Shown here: piece after piece, positions 44,370-52,942 of the stretch
Numbering within the stretch: the stretch's first letter is position 1
Layout: the number at the start of each line of letters is the position of its first letter
From: Candidatus Gastranaerophilales bacterium
GTDB lineage: Bacteria; Cyanobacteriota; Vampirovibrionia; Gastranaerophilales; Gastranaerophilaceae
DNA length: 64,000 nt
Assembly (NCBI GenBank): GCA_947624645.1
Contig: CANQLG010000005.1
Location: 1-64,000, forward strand
Reading direction: 5' to 3'
The notes under the pieces: model-generated
Databases searched by the model: none
Seen by the model: only the letters and a program-made list of their open reading frames with translations
What the model was told of the DNA's origin: nothing
Translations under genes and position numbers: made by a program

Positions 44370-45416
44370 CTAAATTCTCAAGCCGTTGGTTTGAGATTGA
44401 TATGTATTAAAATTACTGAAGGGATTCGGCTTTATTCTTATTTGAGCAGGTGGTTTATCAGGCTCATTCTTTATATTATGATTTATTAAATTGTTAAATA
44501 CACTGTTTTCTTCGGGTTTTAAAATCGGATTATTTGTATATGCAAACCGTTTTTTTCTTTTTAAACTTTCTTTTGTTTCACCCATTTTTGCAAGCTGCTT
44601 TTCGTATTCTCTGTTTGCAAGTTTATTTTTCAGTATCGGCATTATTATATTACTTGCAATAATTGTATATGCGAGGGTAGTCATAATTAAAATACCGTTA
44701 TTCATTCCGCAAAGATCATCATATGCGCTTCCGTTTCTGAATAGTTTAGTAATTTTAGAACTTACAAGTCCTTCTTTTGCATAATTATCAACATCTGTTG
44801 CAATATCTTCCAATGTCGGAACAGGTATTTTTTCGGCATAGTTAGGCAGGTGTGTCTTTAATTTTGTATCAGCATTTTTTAAAATATTTTCAACTCTTTT
44901 AGGTAACTTTTTAGTATTTTTTAATATGCTTGATGTTATATTTGACAGTAATGAAGTTACTGTTTCCTTAAGACTTTTTATATGGTCAATACTGTATAAT
45001 TCATCTCTTGAAGCTCCGACTATCGGTGCTGCTACGTTAATTAATTTTTCACGTGCTTCTTTTGTTGTTAAGACTCCTGATTCTAATTTCTTTTTTAAAT
45101 AATTATTAATTAAAAACGGAGGTATGATTGTAAATATAAGATCCAATCCAAGCTCTTTTTTCTCTTGAGTTATTAAATAATCTTTATTTTCTCTTTTACT
45201 TTTTTTAAGCCCGCCAATCTGCGATATATGGCTTGATAATATTGAAACTGCATTAAAGAACAACATAATAAATGCTGTTTCTTTACTGCAATTAAATACA
45301 AAATTTGCTACATTTTTACAATATTGATGCAAAGCGCTTTTGCTCAAATAATTTTTGTAAAATCTGTGTACCGGAACTATTACGTAATCCTGCAAATAAT
45401 TTAACGGAGTTTTCAT
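44370..45416 (-). CDS. Orphan membrane protein
   Basis: A 348-residue protein with hydrophobic segments at about 50-70, 92-112 and 240-262 (MTTLAYTIIASNIIMPILK). The linkers between them are lysine-rich, and the C-terminal 60 residues are polar. I do not recognise a family. Its start overlaps the end of the gene at 45413 (ATGA), so the two are a coupled pair. It has the composition of lineage-specific integral proteins. Function unknown. Confidence 0.65.
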   Translation of the reverse strand: MKTPLNYLQDYVIVPVHRFYKNYLSKSALHQYCKNVANFVFNCSKETAFIMLFFNAVSILSSHISQIGGLKKSKRENKDYLITQEKKELGLDLIFTIIPPFLINNYLKKKLESGVLTTKEAREKLINVAAPIVGASRDELYSIDHIKSLKETVTSLLSNITSSILKNTKKLPKRVENILKNADTKLKTHLPNYAEKIPVPTLEDIATDVDNYAKEGLVSSKITKLFRNGSAYDDLCGMNNGILIMTTLAYTIIASNIIMPILKNKLANREYEKQLAKMGETKESLKRKKRFAYTNNPILKPEENSVFNNLINHNIKNEPDKPPAQIRIKPNPFSNFNTYQSQTNGLRI

Positions 45417-46135
45417 GTTTTATGTTCCTCCGTGGCTTTATTTTCAGGTACATCTTCAGATAAGGCTTTCAGAACTTTTTTAATTTTATTTTCAATATTT
45501 AGTATGGAATCTTTCTTTCTTGTGAACCAAGTTTTAATTTTATCAGTTCGGGCATTTAATACATCGTGAATGGATTTTGGCCAAGATTTATTTTCTTTAG
45601 CTATACCGCTGATTATATCTTGCAAATCACTTGTAAACGGTACATCTATTTTCGAGTTAGAAAATAAAATCATAAATACAACTGCAAACAATGTTCCTAA
45701 AGTATTACAATATTGTTTCATTCGTATGTTTGCCATAGCATTACTGCTCTCTCTCATAATAATGGCATCATCAGGAAAAAAGTGGCGATTCAGGAAATTG
45801 TGTTTGTTAAATCCTATAAAATGTTTGGTAATATTAGAAAATAAAGCTCTTATTAAAACTCCGGTAAATCCTCCTGCCATTGCTTTTGAAGCTGATTTTA
45901 TTGCGGCATCTGTTTTCTTTTCATCATCTGCAAATTTTAAGTCTATCATAGGCTGAAACATTAAAGCAGTAGTAGCCAGAAACAATTTTTGCTCCGGCGT
46001 ATTTACGTATTCCCCTACAACTTTTCCGAGTTTTCCAACTATATTCGGCATGTATATCGGTGTTTCGGGAATACCTTTAAAGGACTGAATAGGGATAATT
46101 CTGTCCTGTTTATCGAAAGATGAACTTATTTTCAT
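45413..46135 (-). CDS. Orphan membrane-associated protein with N-terminal SFKG motif
   Basis: The ATG at 46135, with an AGG site seven to nine bases upstream, gives 240 residues beginning MKISSSFDKQDRIIPIQSFKGIPE. The S-F-K-G motif lies at 18-21. Hydrophobic stretches occur around 50-65, 95-110 and 140-160 (LFAVVFMILFSN). I do not recognise a domain. It is coupled by a four-base overlap to the downstream orphan at 44370, suggesting the two act together in a membrane. Confidence 0.65.
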   Translation of the reverse strand: MKISSSFDKQDRIIPIQSFKGIPETPIYMPNIVGKLGKVVGEYVNTPEQKLFLATTALMFQPMIDLKFADDEKKTDAAIKSASKAMAGGFTGVLIRALFSNITKHFIGFNKHNFLNRHFFPDDAIIMRESSNAMANIRMKQYCNTLGTLFAVVFMILFSNSKIDVPFTSDLQDIISGIAKENKSWPKSIHDVLNARTDKIKTWFTRKKDSILNIENKIKKVLKALSEDVPENKATEEHKT

Positions 46136-46289
46136 ATACCTGAAGATAGCCTTACTTTTCACAAATCTAAAAAATATGAATATTTTTTATTGATAATTTA
46201 TTTCAAATTGTTAATTTTTTTTTACATCTTTTAATTTACAGGCAAATTTTATATTTTTGTATTTTGTAGAAAATGTTAAGGAGTATGTA

Positions 46290-47162
46290 ATGAGAATTCC
46301 CCCTGTTATTAATTTTAAAAATTCTTTTTCCCATAATATGAAAAAAAACTCTGACAAAGTTTCTTTTAAAAGTGTTTATGTAGAAGATATAGTTGATTTG
46401 GGAAGTGTTTCAGAAAATACTACTCCTCCTAAGTTTTTAAAAAAAGACGCACTTTTATTAAATGAAATAGCTCAAGAATATCCTAATCAGGATTGTTTTA
46501 TACGTAAAGGTTATGCAGGTTTGCCAAGATTAGAATATAGAGAACGACCTCCGGAAGTTCAAGTATTTACGGAAACACTTGCCAAACAATTTAAGACCTC
46601 TATTGATCCCAATGACAGTGAATATCCCGTTGAACCGTTATTGTTATACGCAGATTCAAGATTAAACAGATTTATCGGTATGACTTCATTTATATCTTTG
46701 AACCCGTCATTACCATATACGGTAAAAGTAGGGTTTGAACTTCATAAAAAGTTGATTGAAAAAAAATATCAAATTATGGATGTTGTTGGTAAGTCTGATA
46801 ATTTAAATTTAGGTGAAGAAACTCTTATACAAAAAGCACATAAAGCAATTGAAGATGTTGAAACAGCCGTAACAAGATATTTACTGGAAGCATCCTATGC
46901 GGCATTAACGGATAGAGCTTCGGCAAGTCAGATATATGCATCTAATTATCCTAAAGTTCAGTCAAGGTTAGATGCAAAAAGAAGATTAGATTTAATAACC
47001 AGTATAGCAAATCGTCCGGAGTTGGATGTTGAAGCTATGAAAAAAAATAAAATTGATATTTGTGATTTAGCGGTTAAAAATTATCCGAATACGGAAGAAA
47101 ATAAAGCCAGAATAGAAGAACTATCCGAATATATGGCTCAAAACGGAATTGTAATAGGATAA
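46290..47162 (+). CDS. Orphan hypothetical protein with N-terminal FK motifs
   Basis: The ATG at 46290 has an AAGGAG site; the frame to 46257 has none. The product is 290 residues starting MRIPPVINFKNSF, with a second motif VSFKSVYVED at 24-33. There is no signal peptide or membrane helix. The body is mainly helical, with a charged segment around 180-240. No known family is recognised. It is convergent with rnpB, whose 3' end abuts the stop codon. Related N-terminal signatures occur in the proteins at 1384 and 45413. Confidence 0.68.
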   Translation: MRIPPVINFKNSFSHNMKKNSDKVSFKSVYVEDIVDLGSVSENTTPPKFLKKDALLLNEIAQEYPNQDCFIRKGYAGLPRLEYRERPPEVQVFTETLAKQFKTSIDPNDSEYPVEPLLLYADSRLNRFIGMTSFISLNPSLPYTVKVGFELHKKLIEKKYQIMDVVGKSDNLNLGEETLIQKAHKAIEDVETAVTRYLLEASYAALTDRASASQIYASNYPKVQSRLDAKRRLDLITSIANRPELDVEAMKKNKIDICDLAVKNYPNTEENKARIEELSEYMAQNGIVIG

Positions 47163-47494
47163 AAAGAGCAGATCATAAGCCGGATTCTGTTTCTAAACAA
47201 TCATCTGTCTTGGCATTAAGTTGCCCTAATGCTCGTTGCGATTTTTCAAAAGACGGCGGGTCACCTTAACCTTTTTGTCAATCTTGCACCCGAACGGAGT
47301 TTACCGAGCAGGTATTTCTCAATACCTCTGGTAGTCTTTTACACTACCGTTGCACCTGAACCTTATAGGTTGTTTACTTTTCTGTGGCACTTGTCCTAAA
47401 GTCACCTTCGGCGGATGTTATCCGTCGTTCTGCCCTTGGGTGTCCGGACTTTCCTCATATAATTTCTTATACGCGATTGTTCGTCTGCTCTTTT
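47163..47494 (-). ncRNA. rnpB: RNase P RNA, bacterial class A
   Basis: The minus strand carries the diagnostic class A elements. These are a 5' P1 helix AGAGCAGAC pairing with GATCTGCTCT at the 3' end, the conserved GAGGAAAGTCCGGAC near the 5' end, CAGAACGACGGATAAC, the AGGTGACTTTAGGACAAGTGCCACAG region, and the 3' conserved ACAGAATCCGGCTTAT. The length is about 330 nt. It is the catalytic RNA that matures tRNA 5' ends. The T run after P1 (CTCTTTTTAT) probably terminates it. The boundaries are within a few bases. Confidence 0.95.
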
Positions 47495-47510
47495 ATATTA
47501 TTGCATAAAA

Positions 47511-48290
47511 TTACATATCTTTAAACTTATCAATAATTTCTTTTGGTAATTTAACGTTTTGCATCGACATTTGAAATTTTTTTATTTCTGCGAGTTTTTT
47601 TTGCTCTTCTTCCAAATCACGTTTGGGTTTTTTCAATTGTTTTAGAGTTCTTTCAAATTCTGATTCGGCATTACCTGATTCTATATGCATTATTATATCA
47701 TCTATATTAGAGTAATGAGTAGAATATATTTCGTTCAGGCTCTTAGCACTTGAACCGTACGGCAGATTATATAACCATAACAGTGATGCTATATCCCTTT
47801 TTGATAAGTTTACTACCCCGTATTGATGAGGGGTATACATTATATCTTCGGGATTATTTGAATGCCCAAGACCCAGTGCGTGCCCGATTTCGTGTAAAAT
47901 TGTATGATATACTTCATTTTCATCCATATATTTTCTGTGAATAATACCGTCAGATATACCTATTGAAACTTCTGCCGAATATAATCTTGATTCTTTATCA
48001 TAATTAAATGTGCAGTTTCCTAAAGATTTTCTGTCCACTCTTCGCCATTCAACATTCATTTGTGACTCATTCATTGTGTTCACAAGATAAAAAGATATTT
48101 TGCCTGCACTTACACTCTCCCAAGTATTTAATGCTTCTATGACCATATTTATATATATATATCTGTCGGCTTCCGATAATGAATACCAACTGCAAGGCGC
48201 AATATATACGGGCATGGGAAAACACTGTTCGGGCCATCTTATAAGACAGCCTTTTTTTAAATTTTCATTTAAATATGTATACCTGTGCAT
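47511..48290 (-). CDS. Matrixin-like zinc metalloprotease
   Basis: A 259-residue metzincin. I use the ATG at 48290, right after the stop of the upstream zinc-protein gene; the longer frame runs antisense-like through that gene. The active site is HTILHEIGHALGLGHSNNPEDIMY, the HExxHxxGxxH zinc motif followed by the Met-turn (IMY) of matrixins. The front half (GCLIRWPEQCFPMPVYIAP, then VIEALNTWESVSAGKISF) fits the matrixin fold. The C-terminal 70 residues are charged and helical. No signal peptide is visible, so either the enzyme stays in the cytoplasm or export is non-classical. Confidence 0.85.
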   Translation of the reverse strand: MHRYTYLNENLKKGCLIRWPEQCFPMPVYIAPCSWYSLSEADRYIYINMVIEALNTWESVSAGKISFYLVNTMNESQMNVEWRRVDRKSLGNCTFNYDKESRLYSAEVSIGISDGIIHRKYMDENEVYHTILHEIGHALGLGHSNNPEDIMYTPHQYGVVNLSKRDIASLLWLYNLPYGSSAKSLNEIYSTHYSNIDDIIMHIESGNAESEFERTLKQLKKPKRDLEEEQKKLAEIKKFQMSMQNVKLPKEIIDKFKDM

Positions 48291-48294
48291 ATTA

Positions 48295-48615
48295 TTAATT
48301 CGTTTCTCTTTTTTCTTGCTGTTTAATGTACTCGCACATTTCTTCAAGTCGTGTGTCTTCCATTGCATTTATCAGGTCATTTGCTGTTTTAAATTTACCC
48401 AGTGCAAATCCGGTTTCTGCCAAAAGTACGCAGTCATTACACAGTCTGTATTTGCCGTATTGTATAGAGCCTGCCGGTGACTTCGTTTTCCCGCAGCAAG
48501 AACATTCAAACTCTTTGTTTGCTAAAGACGGATCTTCTTCTAAATCATCCAGCCGCATTTGCTCGACTACCGCCTGCATATCTTTTATTATTTTTAATTG
48601 TTCTTCTTTATCCAT
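48295..48615 (-). CDS. Small four-cysteine zinc-ribbon-like protein
   Basis: A 106-residue protein with an acidic helical N-terminus (MDKEEQLKIIKDMQAVVEQM) and a central CSCCGKTKSPAGSIQYGKYRLCNDC. That is a C-x-C-C and C-x-x-C zinc-binding pattern, close to but not identical with the ClpX-type zinc domain. A helical C-terminus follows. It is four bases upstream of the matrixin gene in the same direction. The pair may be functionally linked, for example an adaptor with a protease. Function unknown. Confidence 0.7.
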   Translation of the reverse strand: MDKEEQLKIIKDMQAVVEQMRLDDLEEDPSLANKEFECSCCGKTKSPAGSIQYGKYRLCNDCVLLAETGFALGKFKTANDLINAMEDTRLEEMCEYIKQQEKRETN

Positions 48616-48686
48616 ATAATTCCCGAAACTTTTAAATATTTATTAAAAGTATATCATGATGTAACTTTTTGCACTAAAATATAATT

Positions 48687-49823
48687 ATGAAATTTCAAAG
48701 ACTTTCTAATATAAATACAAAACGTGATGCTTGGGTCGAAATCAATTTAGATGCCATTGAACACAATATTAATGAATTAAAGAATTTTATAAAGCCTGAT
48801 TCTAAAATTCTTGCAGTCGTAAAAGCCGATGCATACGGGCATGGCAGTTCTATGATAACTCCGACATTATTGGCTTCGGGTGTTGATTATCTCGGTGTCG
48901 CATCTGTTGATGAGGGATTAGAGCTGAGAAATAATAAATTTTCCTGCCCTATATTAGTACTTGGAGCAGCACCTGTTTGGGCTTTTGATTATGCGGCAAA
49001 AAATGATATATCTTTATCTATATTTCTTGATAATCATTTGGAAGCTGCCGATATTACATATAAAAAAACCGGATTAAAGACTAAAGCTCATATTAAACTT
49101 GATACGGGAATGAACAGAATCGGTGTTCCGAAAGAGTTTGCCGTGGACTATATAAAAAAAGTTCAGTCTATGAAATCTATTGAACTTCAGGGCATTTTTA
49201 CACATTTGGCCTGCGCCGAAGATGAACTTAAAACACAACGTCAATTCCAAATTTGGGATAGTATCATAAGTCAAGTCAAAACTGATAATCTTTTGCTTCA
49301 TTGTTTTAATACTGCCGCAAATATAGCTCAATACAAAAATAATGATTATAATATGGTCAGATTAGGACTTGCAATATACGGTTTAATTCCTGATTTACCT
49401 AAATTTGTTAAAAAAATACCAAATCTTATTCCCTCAATGAGTTTAAGAGGAAGAATTACAAATATACATATCGCAAATGTTGATGAGGGTGTCAGCTATT
49501 CTCATACATTTGTTGCCAAAAAATCTACTTTGGTTGCAACAATCCCTATCGGTTATGCTGATGGAGTTGACAGAAAACTTTCAAATAAAATTTGTGGGAT
49601 TTTAAAAGGCAGAAAAATTCCGCAAATCGGTAATATTACTATGGATCAAATGATGTTTGATATCACGGGTATTGATGCCAAGGAGGGTGATGTCATTACT
49701 TTATTAGGTCAGGATGAGAATAATTTTATTTCAATTGATTCTTGGGCTGAAATTTTAAATACTATTAACTACGAATTGCTTTGCAGACTTAAGGTTCGGC
49801 TGTCCAGAGTTTATACAAGGTAA
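48687..49823 (+). CDS. alr: Alanine racemase
   Basis: A 378-residue PLP enzyme giving D-alanine for peptidoglycan. The PLP lysine sits in ILAVVKADAYGHG, the substrate arginine region reads KLDTGMNRIGV, the second catalytic tyrosine lies in VSYSHTF, and the C-terminal MDQMMFDITG is family-typical. The length is normal. A lysine-rich N-terminal stretch is short and unusual but the domain is complete. It has no obvious operon partner. Confidence 0.95.
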   Translation: MKFQRLSNINTKRDAWVEINLDAIEHNINELKNFIKPDSKILAVVKADAYGHGSSMITPTLLASGVDYLGVASVDEGLELRNNKFSCPILVLGAAPVWAFDYAAKNDISLSIFLDNHLEAADITYKKTGLKTKAHIKLDTGMNRIGVPKEFAVDYIKKVQSMKSIELQGIFTHLACAEDELKTQRQFQIWDSIISQVKTDNLLLHCFNTAANIAQYKNNDYNMVRLGLAIYGLIPDLPKFVKKIPNLIPSMSLRGRITNIHIANVDEGVSYSHTFVAKKSTLVATIPIGYADGVDRKLSNKICGILKGRKIPQIGNITMDQMMFDITGIDAKEGDVITLLGQDENNFISIDSWAEILNTINYELLCRLKVRLSRVYTR

Positions 49824-49857
49824 AAATTTTTTGAGTAAATTTGAGGTAAAATTTTGA

Positions 49858-49895
49858 AAAAAATGAAAAATTGATAAAATATTTTTCATTTTTTT
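49858..49895 (+). terminator. Possible A/T-only terminator after alr
   Basis: An A-rich stretch GAAAAAAATGAAAAATT can pair with the following ATTTTTCATTTTTTT, ending in a T run. The stem lacks G-C pairs except at ATGAAAA/TTTTCAT, so the hairpin is weak. It lies about 35 bases after the alr stop, where a terminator would be expected. Confidence 0.4.
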
Positions 49896-49987
49896 AAATT
49901 TTTATACTAAAAAATTAAAAAGTTGAATATAAAAAATTCAATTTTGAAAAATATTGTTTAAAAAATTAAAGAAAATTGATAAAAATC

Positions 49988-50016
49988 TGGACAAAACTAC
50001 AATAATAGTATATAAT
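49988..50016 (+). promoter_or_regulatory. Sigma70-type promoter of the orphan gene at 50040
   Basis: TGGACA at 49988-49993 and TATAAT at 50011-50016 are separated by exactly 17 bases. The -10 box is perfect and the -35 box matches TTGACA in five of six positions. The gene start is 24 bases downstream, with an AAGGAAGG ribosome site between. Confidence 0.75.
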
Positions 50017-50039
50017 ATAATTAAGGAAGGCGAGGTATT

Positions 50040-50453
50040 ATGAATGTTTCTGCGGTTGGCTTTTTGTTCCAAACAAGAATGAAAAGTAATGGTTTTTACG
50101 GTAATAATTATACTTGCGTTATACACAAAATGAAACAAGACGGCAATTTTACAAGAAATTATATAACTTCTCCTTTAATAAAAGAAACTAAAACCCATGT
50201 TGTCTCCCCTGAAGCTGCCGAAGCTGATGTTTTATTATCTTTGTTAGCTATTACCGATAAAAAGAATAAGGCAACCAAGTTTATTGGTGCTACCGTTAAA
50301 GATGGAGTGAAAGAAACTGAAATCCATTCTTTAATTTCTGATAAATTATATGCAGTCAGGACAAAAGATGATGCAGGAAAAAATCATTTCCGTATTATGG
50401 GAAGAAAGAAAACTAAAAGTTTACTTTCAAGAAACCTTAATTTAAATGCTTGA
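50040..50453 (+). CDS. Orphan hypothetical protein
   Basis: A 137-residue basic protein with no signal peptide, membrane helix or known motif. The first 35 residues are unusual (MNVSAVGFLFQTRMKSNGFYGNNY), and the rest is beta/helical mixed with a basic C-terminus (GRKKTKSLLSRNLNLNA). An AAGGAAGG ribosome site and a near-consensus promoter (49988-50016) suggest strong expression. It is convergent with ccdA, and the two ends overlap by 12 bases. Function unknown, likely lineage-specific. Confidence 0.7.
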   Translation: MNVSAVGFLFQTRMKSNGFYGNNYTCVIHKMKQDGNFTRNYITSPLIKETKTHVVSPEAAEADVLLSLLAITDKKNKATKFIGATVKDGVKETEIHSLISDKLYAVRTKDDAGKNHFRIMGRKKTKSLLSRNLNLNA

Positions 50454-51152
50454 AAATATGGAATAGTATATATAACATCCTGTAAGAATAAGCAATATAC
50501 CGCTAATCTTCATTAAAATTGAAGTATATTTTGCGAGTGCACTCATATGCTTTAGAGTAGAAGTGAATAAAGCAAAAAATATCACTATTATGCATTGACC
50601 TAATGCAAAGCAAAATAATAATGCTATTGAAAACAATATGTTGGATGATATTGTTGCGACAGCCATAATTGCGGCTAAAATCGGAGAAGAACAAGGGCTT
50701 GATGCCAAGGCAAAAAAAGCTCCCACTAAAAACGGGAATATAAATAAATTTCCGCCCCTGTTTTGGGGCATCTTTTTTATTATTGACGGAAATTGTATTT
50801 CTATTACTCCAAGTAAATTTAATCCTAATATTACTATTACCGATGCAAATATTAAAATTACTATCGGTGAAGCTACGGATGTAAAAGCCCTGCCCGTCAG
50901 AGCACATATTATTCCTATTATGCTTAATATTAATGATAATCCAAACGAAAAAGAAAGCATTTGTATAAATAGTTTTTTGTTGCTCTCTTTTGAGTATCCT
51001 CCAACATATCCGATTATTAGAGGCAATATACCTAAACTGCAAGGTGTCAGTGATGCCAAAATCCCTGATAAAAATGCTATACCAAGCAATATTGGGTATA
51101 TGTAATTATTGTTTGCAGAATAGAGAGAAAATGCCTGAACCAAATTATCCAT
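50442..51152 (-). CDS. ccdA: CcdA/DsbD-type thiol-disulfide membrane transporter
   Basis: A 236-residue protein with about six transmembrane helices. The two reducing cysteines are in SLTPCSLGILPLIIGY (first helix) and SSPCSSPILAAIM (fourth helix), as in CcdA. It carries reducing equivalents from cytoplasmic thioredoxin to the outside of the inner membrane. The start overlaps the stop of the adjacent thioredoxin-like gene by eight bases, with a GAGGAAG ribosome site. It pairs with that protein, its likely extracytoplasmic partner. Confidence 0.9.
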   Translation of the reverse strand: MDNLVQAFSLYSANNNYIYPILLGIAFLSGILASLTPCSLGILPLIIGYVGGYSKESNKKLFIQMLSFSFGLSLILSIIGIICALTGRAFTSVASPIVILIFASVIVILGLNLLGVIEIQFPSIIKKMPQNRGGNLFIFPFLVGAFFALASSPCSSPILAAIMAVATISSNILFSIALLFCFALGQCIIVIFFALFTSTLKHMSALAKYTSILMKISGILLILTGCYIYYSIFSSI

Positions 51153-51546
51153 TAATTGCTTCCTCTAGCTCATTTATAAGCTCTTCTTTCGGGATGAATC
51201 CTTCGATTTTATTTATTTGATTTCCGCTTCTATCCAGAAATATCATTGTCGGCACAAGAGTTACCTGATATTTTTTTATTGCATTTTGTATATTTCTGTC
51301 TTTGGCTAAAGCATTGTATCCTATAAAATTTATTTTATCCTCATAAGTCGGTTGAACTTCATTTAATACTGCTTTTAACTTCTTGCAATCTGCACACATA
51401 TTTGAAGTAAATGTTATTAGTGTTGGGTTATCGTTTACTTTTGCTATTGCACTGAAATTTTCGGAATTTTTACTCATTATCAGATATATACTGACGGGAA
51501 GTATTAGTATTAATACCATCGTTATAATGTTTTTCATATTTCTCAT
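51145..51546 (-). CDS. Membrane-anchored thioredoxin-like protein
   Basis: A 133-residue protein with an N-terminal membrane anchor or uncleaved signal (IITMVLILILPVSIYLIM) and a thioredoxin-fold domain. The redox site is TSNMCADCKKLKAVL (CADC). The cis-proline segment is VTLVPTMIFLDRSG and the fold end is INKIEGFIPKEEL. It is coupled to ccdA by an eight-base overlap, so it probably receives electrons from CcdA and reduces disulfides outside the inner membrane. The VKOR-DsbA protein at 10541 supplies the oxidising side. Confidence 0.9.
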   Translation of the reverse strand: MRNMKNIITMVLILILPVSIYLIMSKNSENFSAIAKVNDNPTLITFTSNMCADCKKLKAVLNEVQPTYEDKINFIGYNALAKDRNIQNAIKKYQVTLVPTMIFLDRSGNQINKIEGFIPKEELINELEEAING

Positions 51547-51616
51547 GTTTTTTCCTCCTATGATTAAACATTACATCTTCAAAGTATAAACTAAATTCTC
51601 TATATGGGTATACTTG

Positions 51617-51787
51617 TTATATATCTTCAGGTAAATATAATTCAATATTATTAAGTTTATCTCTTATTTCATTATAATTTAGACATCCCGTTGTTACACA
51701 TTGATATTCTCTTACAATATTAATAATATCATTTGCATTTAATCTGATATTTCTTCTGCCGAATTCGTTTTCTAAAATTTTTGCCAT
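51617..51787 (-). CDS. 56-residue protein with a Cys-x4-Cys pair
   Basis: This short gene has an ATG at 51787 preceded by a strong CAGGAGGAAATT ribosome site and ends with TAA at 51617-51619. The product begins MAKILENEFGRRNIRLNAND, continues with IINIVREYQCVTTGC and ends IELYLPEDI. It is mainly amphipathic helix with cysteines at 30 and 35 and an acidic C-terminus. I know no family. It lies 70 bases upstream of the thioredoxin-ccdA pair on the same strand and is divergent from a radical SAM gene 164 bases away. It could be a redox partner, a small regulator or a modified peptide; none is shown. Confidence 0.7.
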   Translation of the reverse strand: MAKILENEFGRRNIRLNANDIINIVREYQCVTTGCLNYNEIRDKLNNIELYLPEDI

Positions 51788-51951
51788 AATTTCCTCCTGT
51801 ATTTTTATATTCGGAAATTATTTATTTATATTTAATAAAATCATCTTTGTGTATTATTTATTTCCCTTATGGTTATATACATATGTCTAATTTATTACGC
51901 AAATTTTAAGTGCTATTAGTTATTCTGAAGAATTGGTAAGAGGATTTTTTT

Positions 51952-52809
51952 ATGAATAAAACAATTATTAAAGCACCTTGTGTAAACATGTCGAAACTGG
52001 AATCTTTATTTATTGAAATGACAAATCAAAATTGTAATTTAAGATGTAAATATTGCTATATTGATTTTAAAGACAAAAAAATCAAAGATTTTATTCCAAT
52101 TGATAAAATAAAACAGGCATTATGCACAATTGATAAAAATGAACTTCAATATATACATCTAACCGGAGCAGAACCTATGCTGCATCCTGACTTTAATCAT
52201 ATTTTAAGATTATGCCTAAAATATTCTTCTGTTGTTATTCATACTAATGCACTTAATATTAATGATAAAAAAGCGAGATTTTTAAAAAAAGTTGAAGAAG
52301 AAAATAATTTGGGCAATGAAATTATTTTTATGATTAGTATTGATCATTATCTTGAGAAAGAAAATGATTTACAACGAGGCAGAGGAGCATACAGAAAAGC
52401 TGTGCATGCTATCCAAAGTCTTATTAAATATGATTTTAATCCTATTTTATCAATAGTGAATTATTTAAATATTAATGAAAATGAATTGAAATCCGAGTTT
52501 CAAGATTTATGTTCATCAATAAATTTTGAAACATCGGATATTAATTTTAAAATAATACCTTTAATGAATAAGAATTGTTCTTGGGAAATTTCAGCTGATA
52601 CTGATTTTGAGAATTTAAATACAGAATGTTCAAAAAGCAGAACATTAACCGTAAACGGTGTATTTACCTGTCCCCTATTATCTTGTGATAACAGGGGAAA
52701 ATGCGGAAGTGATTTTACTGATTATTCTAAGCGAAGCTATTTAGAAACACAGTATTGTTCCCAGTGTATAAAATATAATAAATCTTTATTCTCATTAGAT
52801 ATTGTATAA
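51952..52809 (+). CDS. Radical SAM protein with cysteine-rich C-terminus
   Basis: A 285-residue radical SAM enzyme. The cluster motif is CNLRCKYC (Cys-x3-Cys-x2-Cys) at about residues 27-34, followed by YIHLTGAEPMLHPDF with the SAM-binding segment. The C-terminal 75 residues hold seven cysteines, ending CPLLSCDNRGKCGSD and QYCSQC, suggesting at least one auxiliary Fe-S cluster of the SPASM/Twitch kind. An AGAGGA ribosome site precedes the ATG. Such proteins modify peptides or small molecules. The divergent neighbour is the 56-residue cysteine protein, a possible but unproven partner. Confidence 0.85.
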   Translation: MNKTIIKAPCVNMSKLESLFIEMTNQNCNLRCKYCYIDFKDKKIKDFIPIDKIKQALCTIDKNELQYIHLTGAEPMLHPDFNHILRLCLKYSSVVIHTNALNINDKKARFLKKVEEENNLGNEIIFMISIDHYLEKENDLQRGRGAYRKAVHAIQSLIKYDFNPILSIVNYLNINENELKSEFQDLCSSINFETSDINFKIIPLMNKNCSWEISADTDFENLNTECSKSRTLTVNGVFTCPLLSCDNRGKCGSDFTDYSKRSYLETQYCSQCIKYNKSLFSLDIV

Positions 52810-52942
52810 TCTGTTTATATGGATAATATTTAAACAATATATATAAATTGTAACAATTTCTTAATAAATTGTTTAAAAAAGTCATGAATTGAAAACAAAA
52901 ATTTTTCATGTATATAAGAGGAAAATAACCGAGGATAGAAAA

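Noticed and set aside
44265-44489. Plus-strand frame of 74 codons starting MCPMGVEPTS
   Set aside because: It is the antisense reading of tRNA-Arg(CCG) followed by the end of the gene at 44370. The MGVEPT start is a familiar false protein produced over tRNA genes.
47163-47494. Protein-coding possibility in the gap between 47162 and 47511
   Set aside because: The conserved RNase P RNA sequences and the P1 pairing explain the whole gap; no frame is open.
50503-51042. Minus-strand frame of 179 codons inside ccdA
   Set aside because: It overlaps ccdA in another frame on the same strand, has an unlikely I/N/F-rich composition and no motif, while ccdA has clear functional cysteines.
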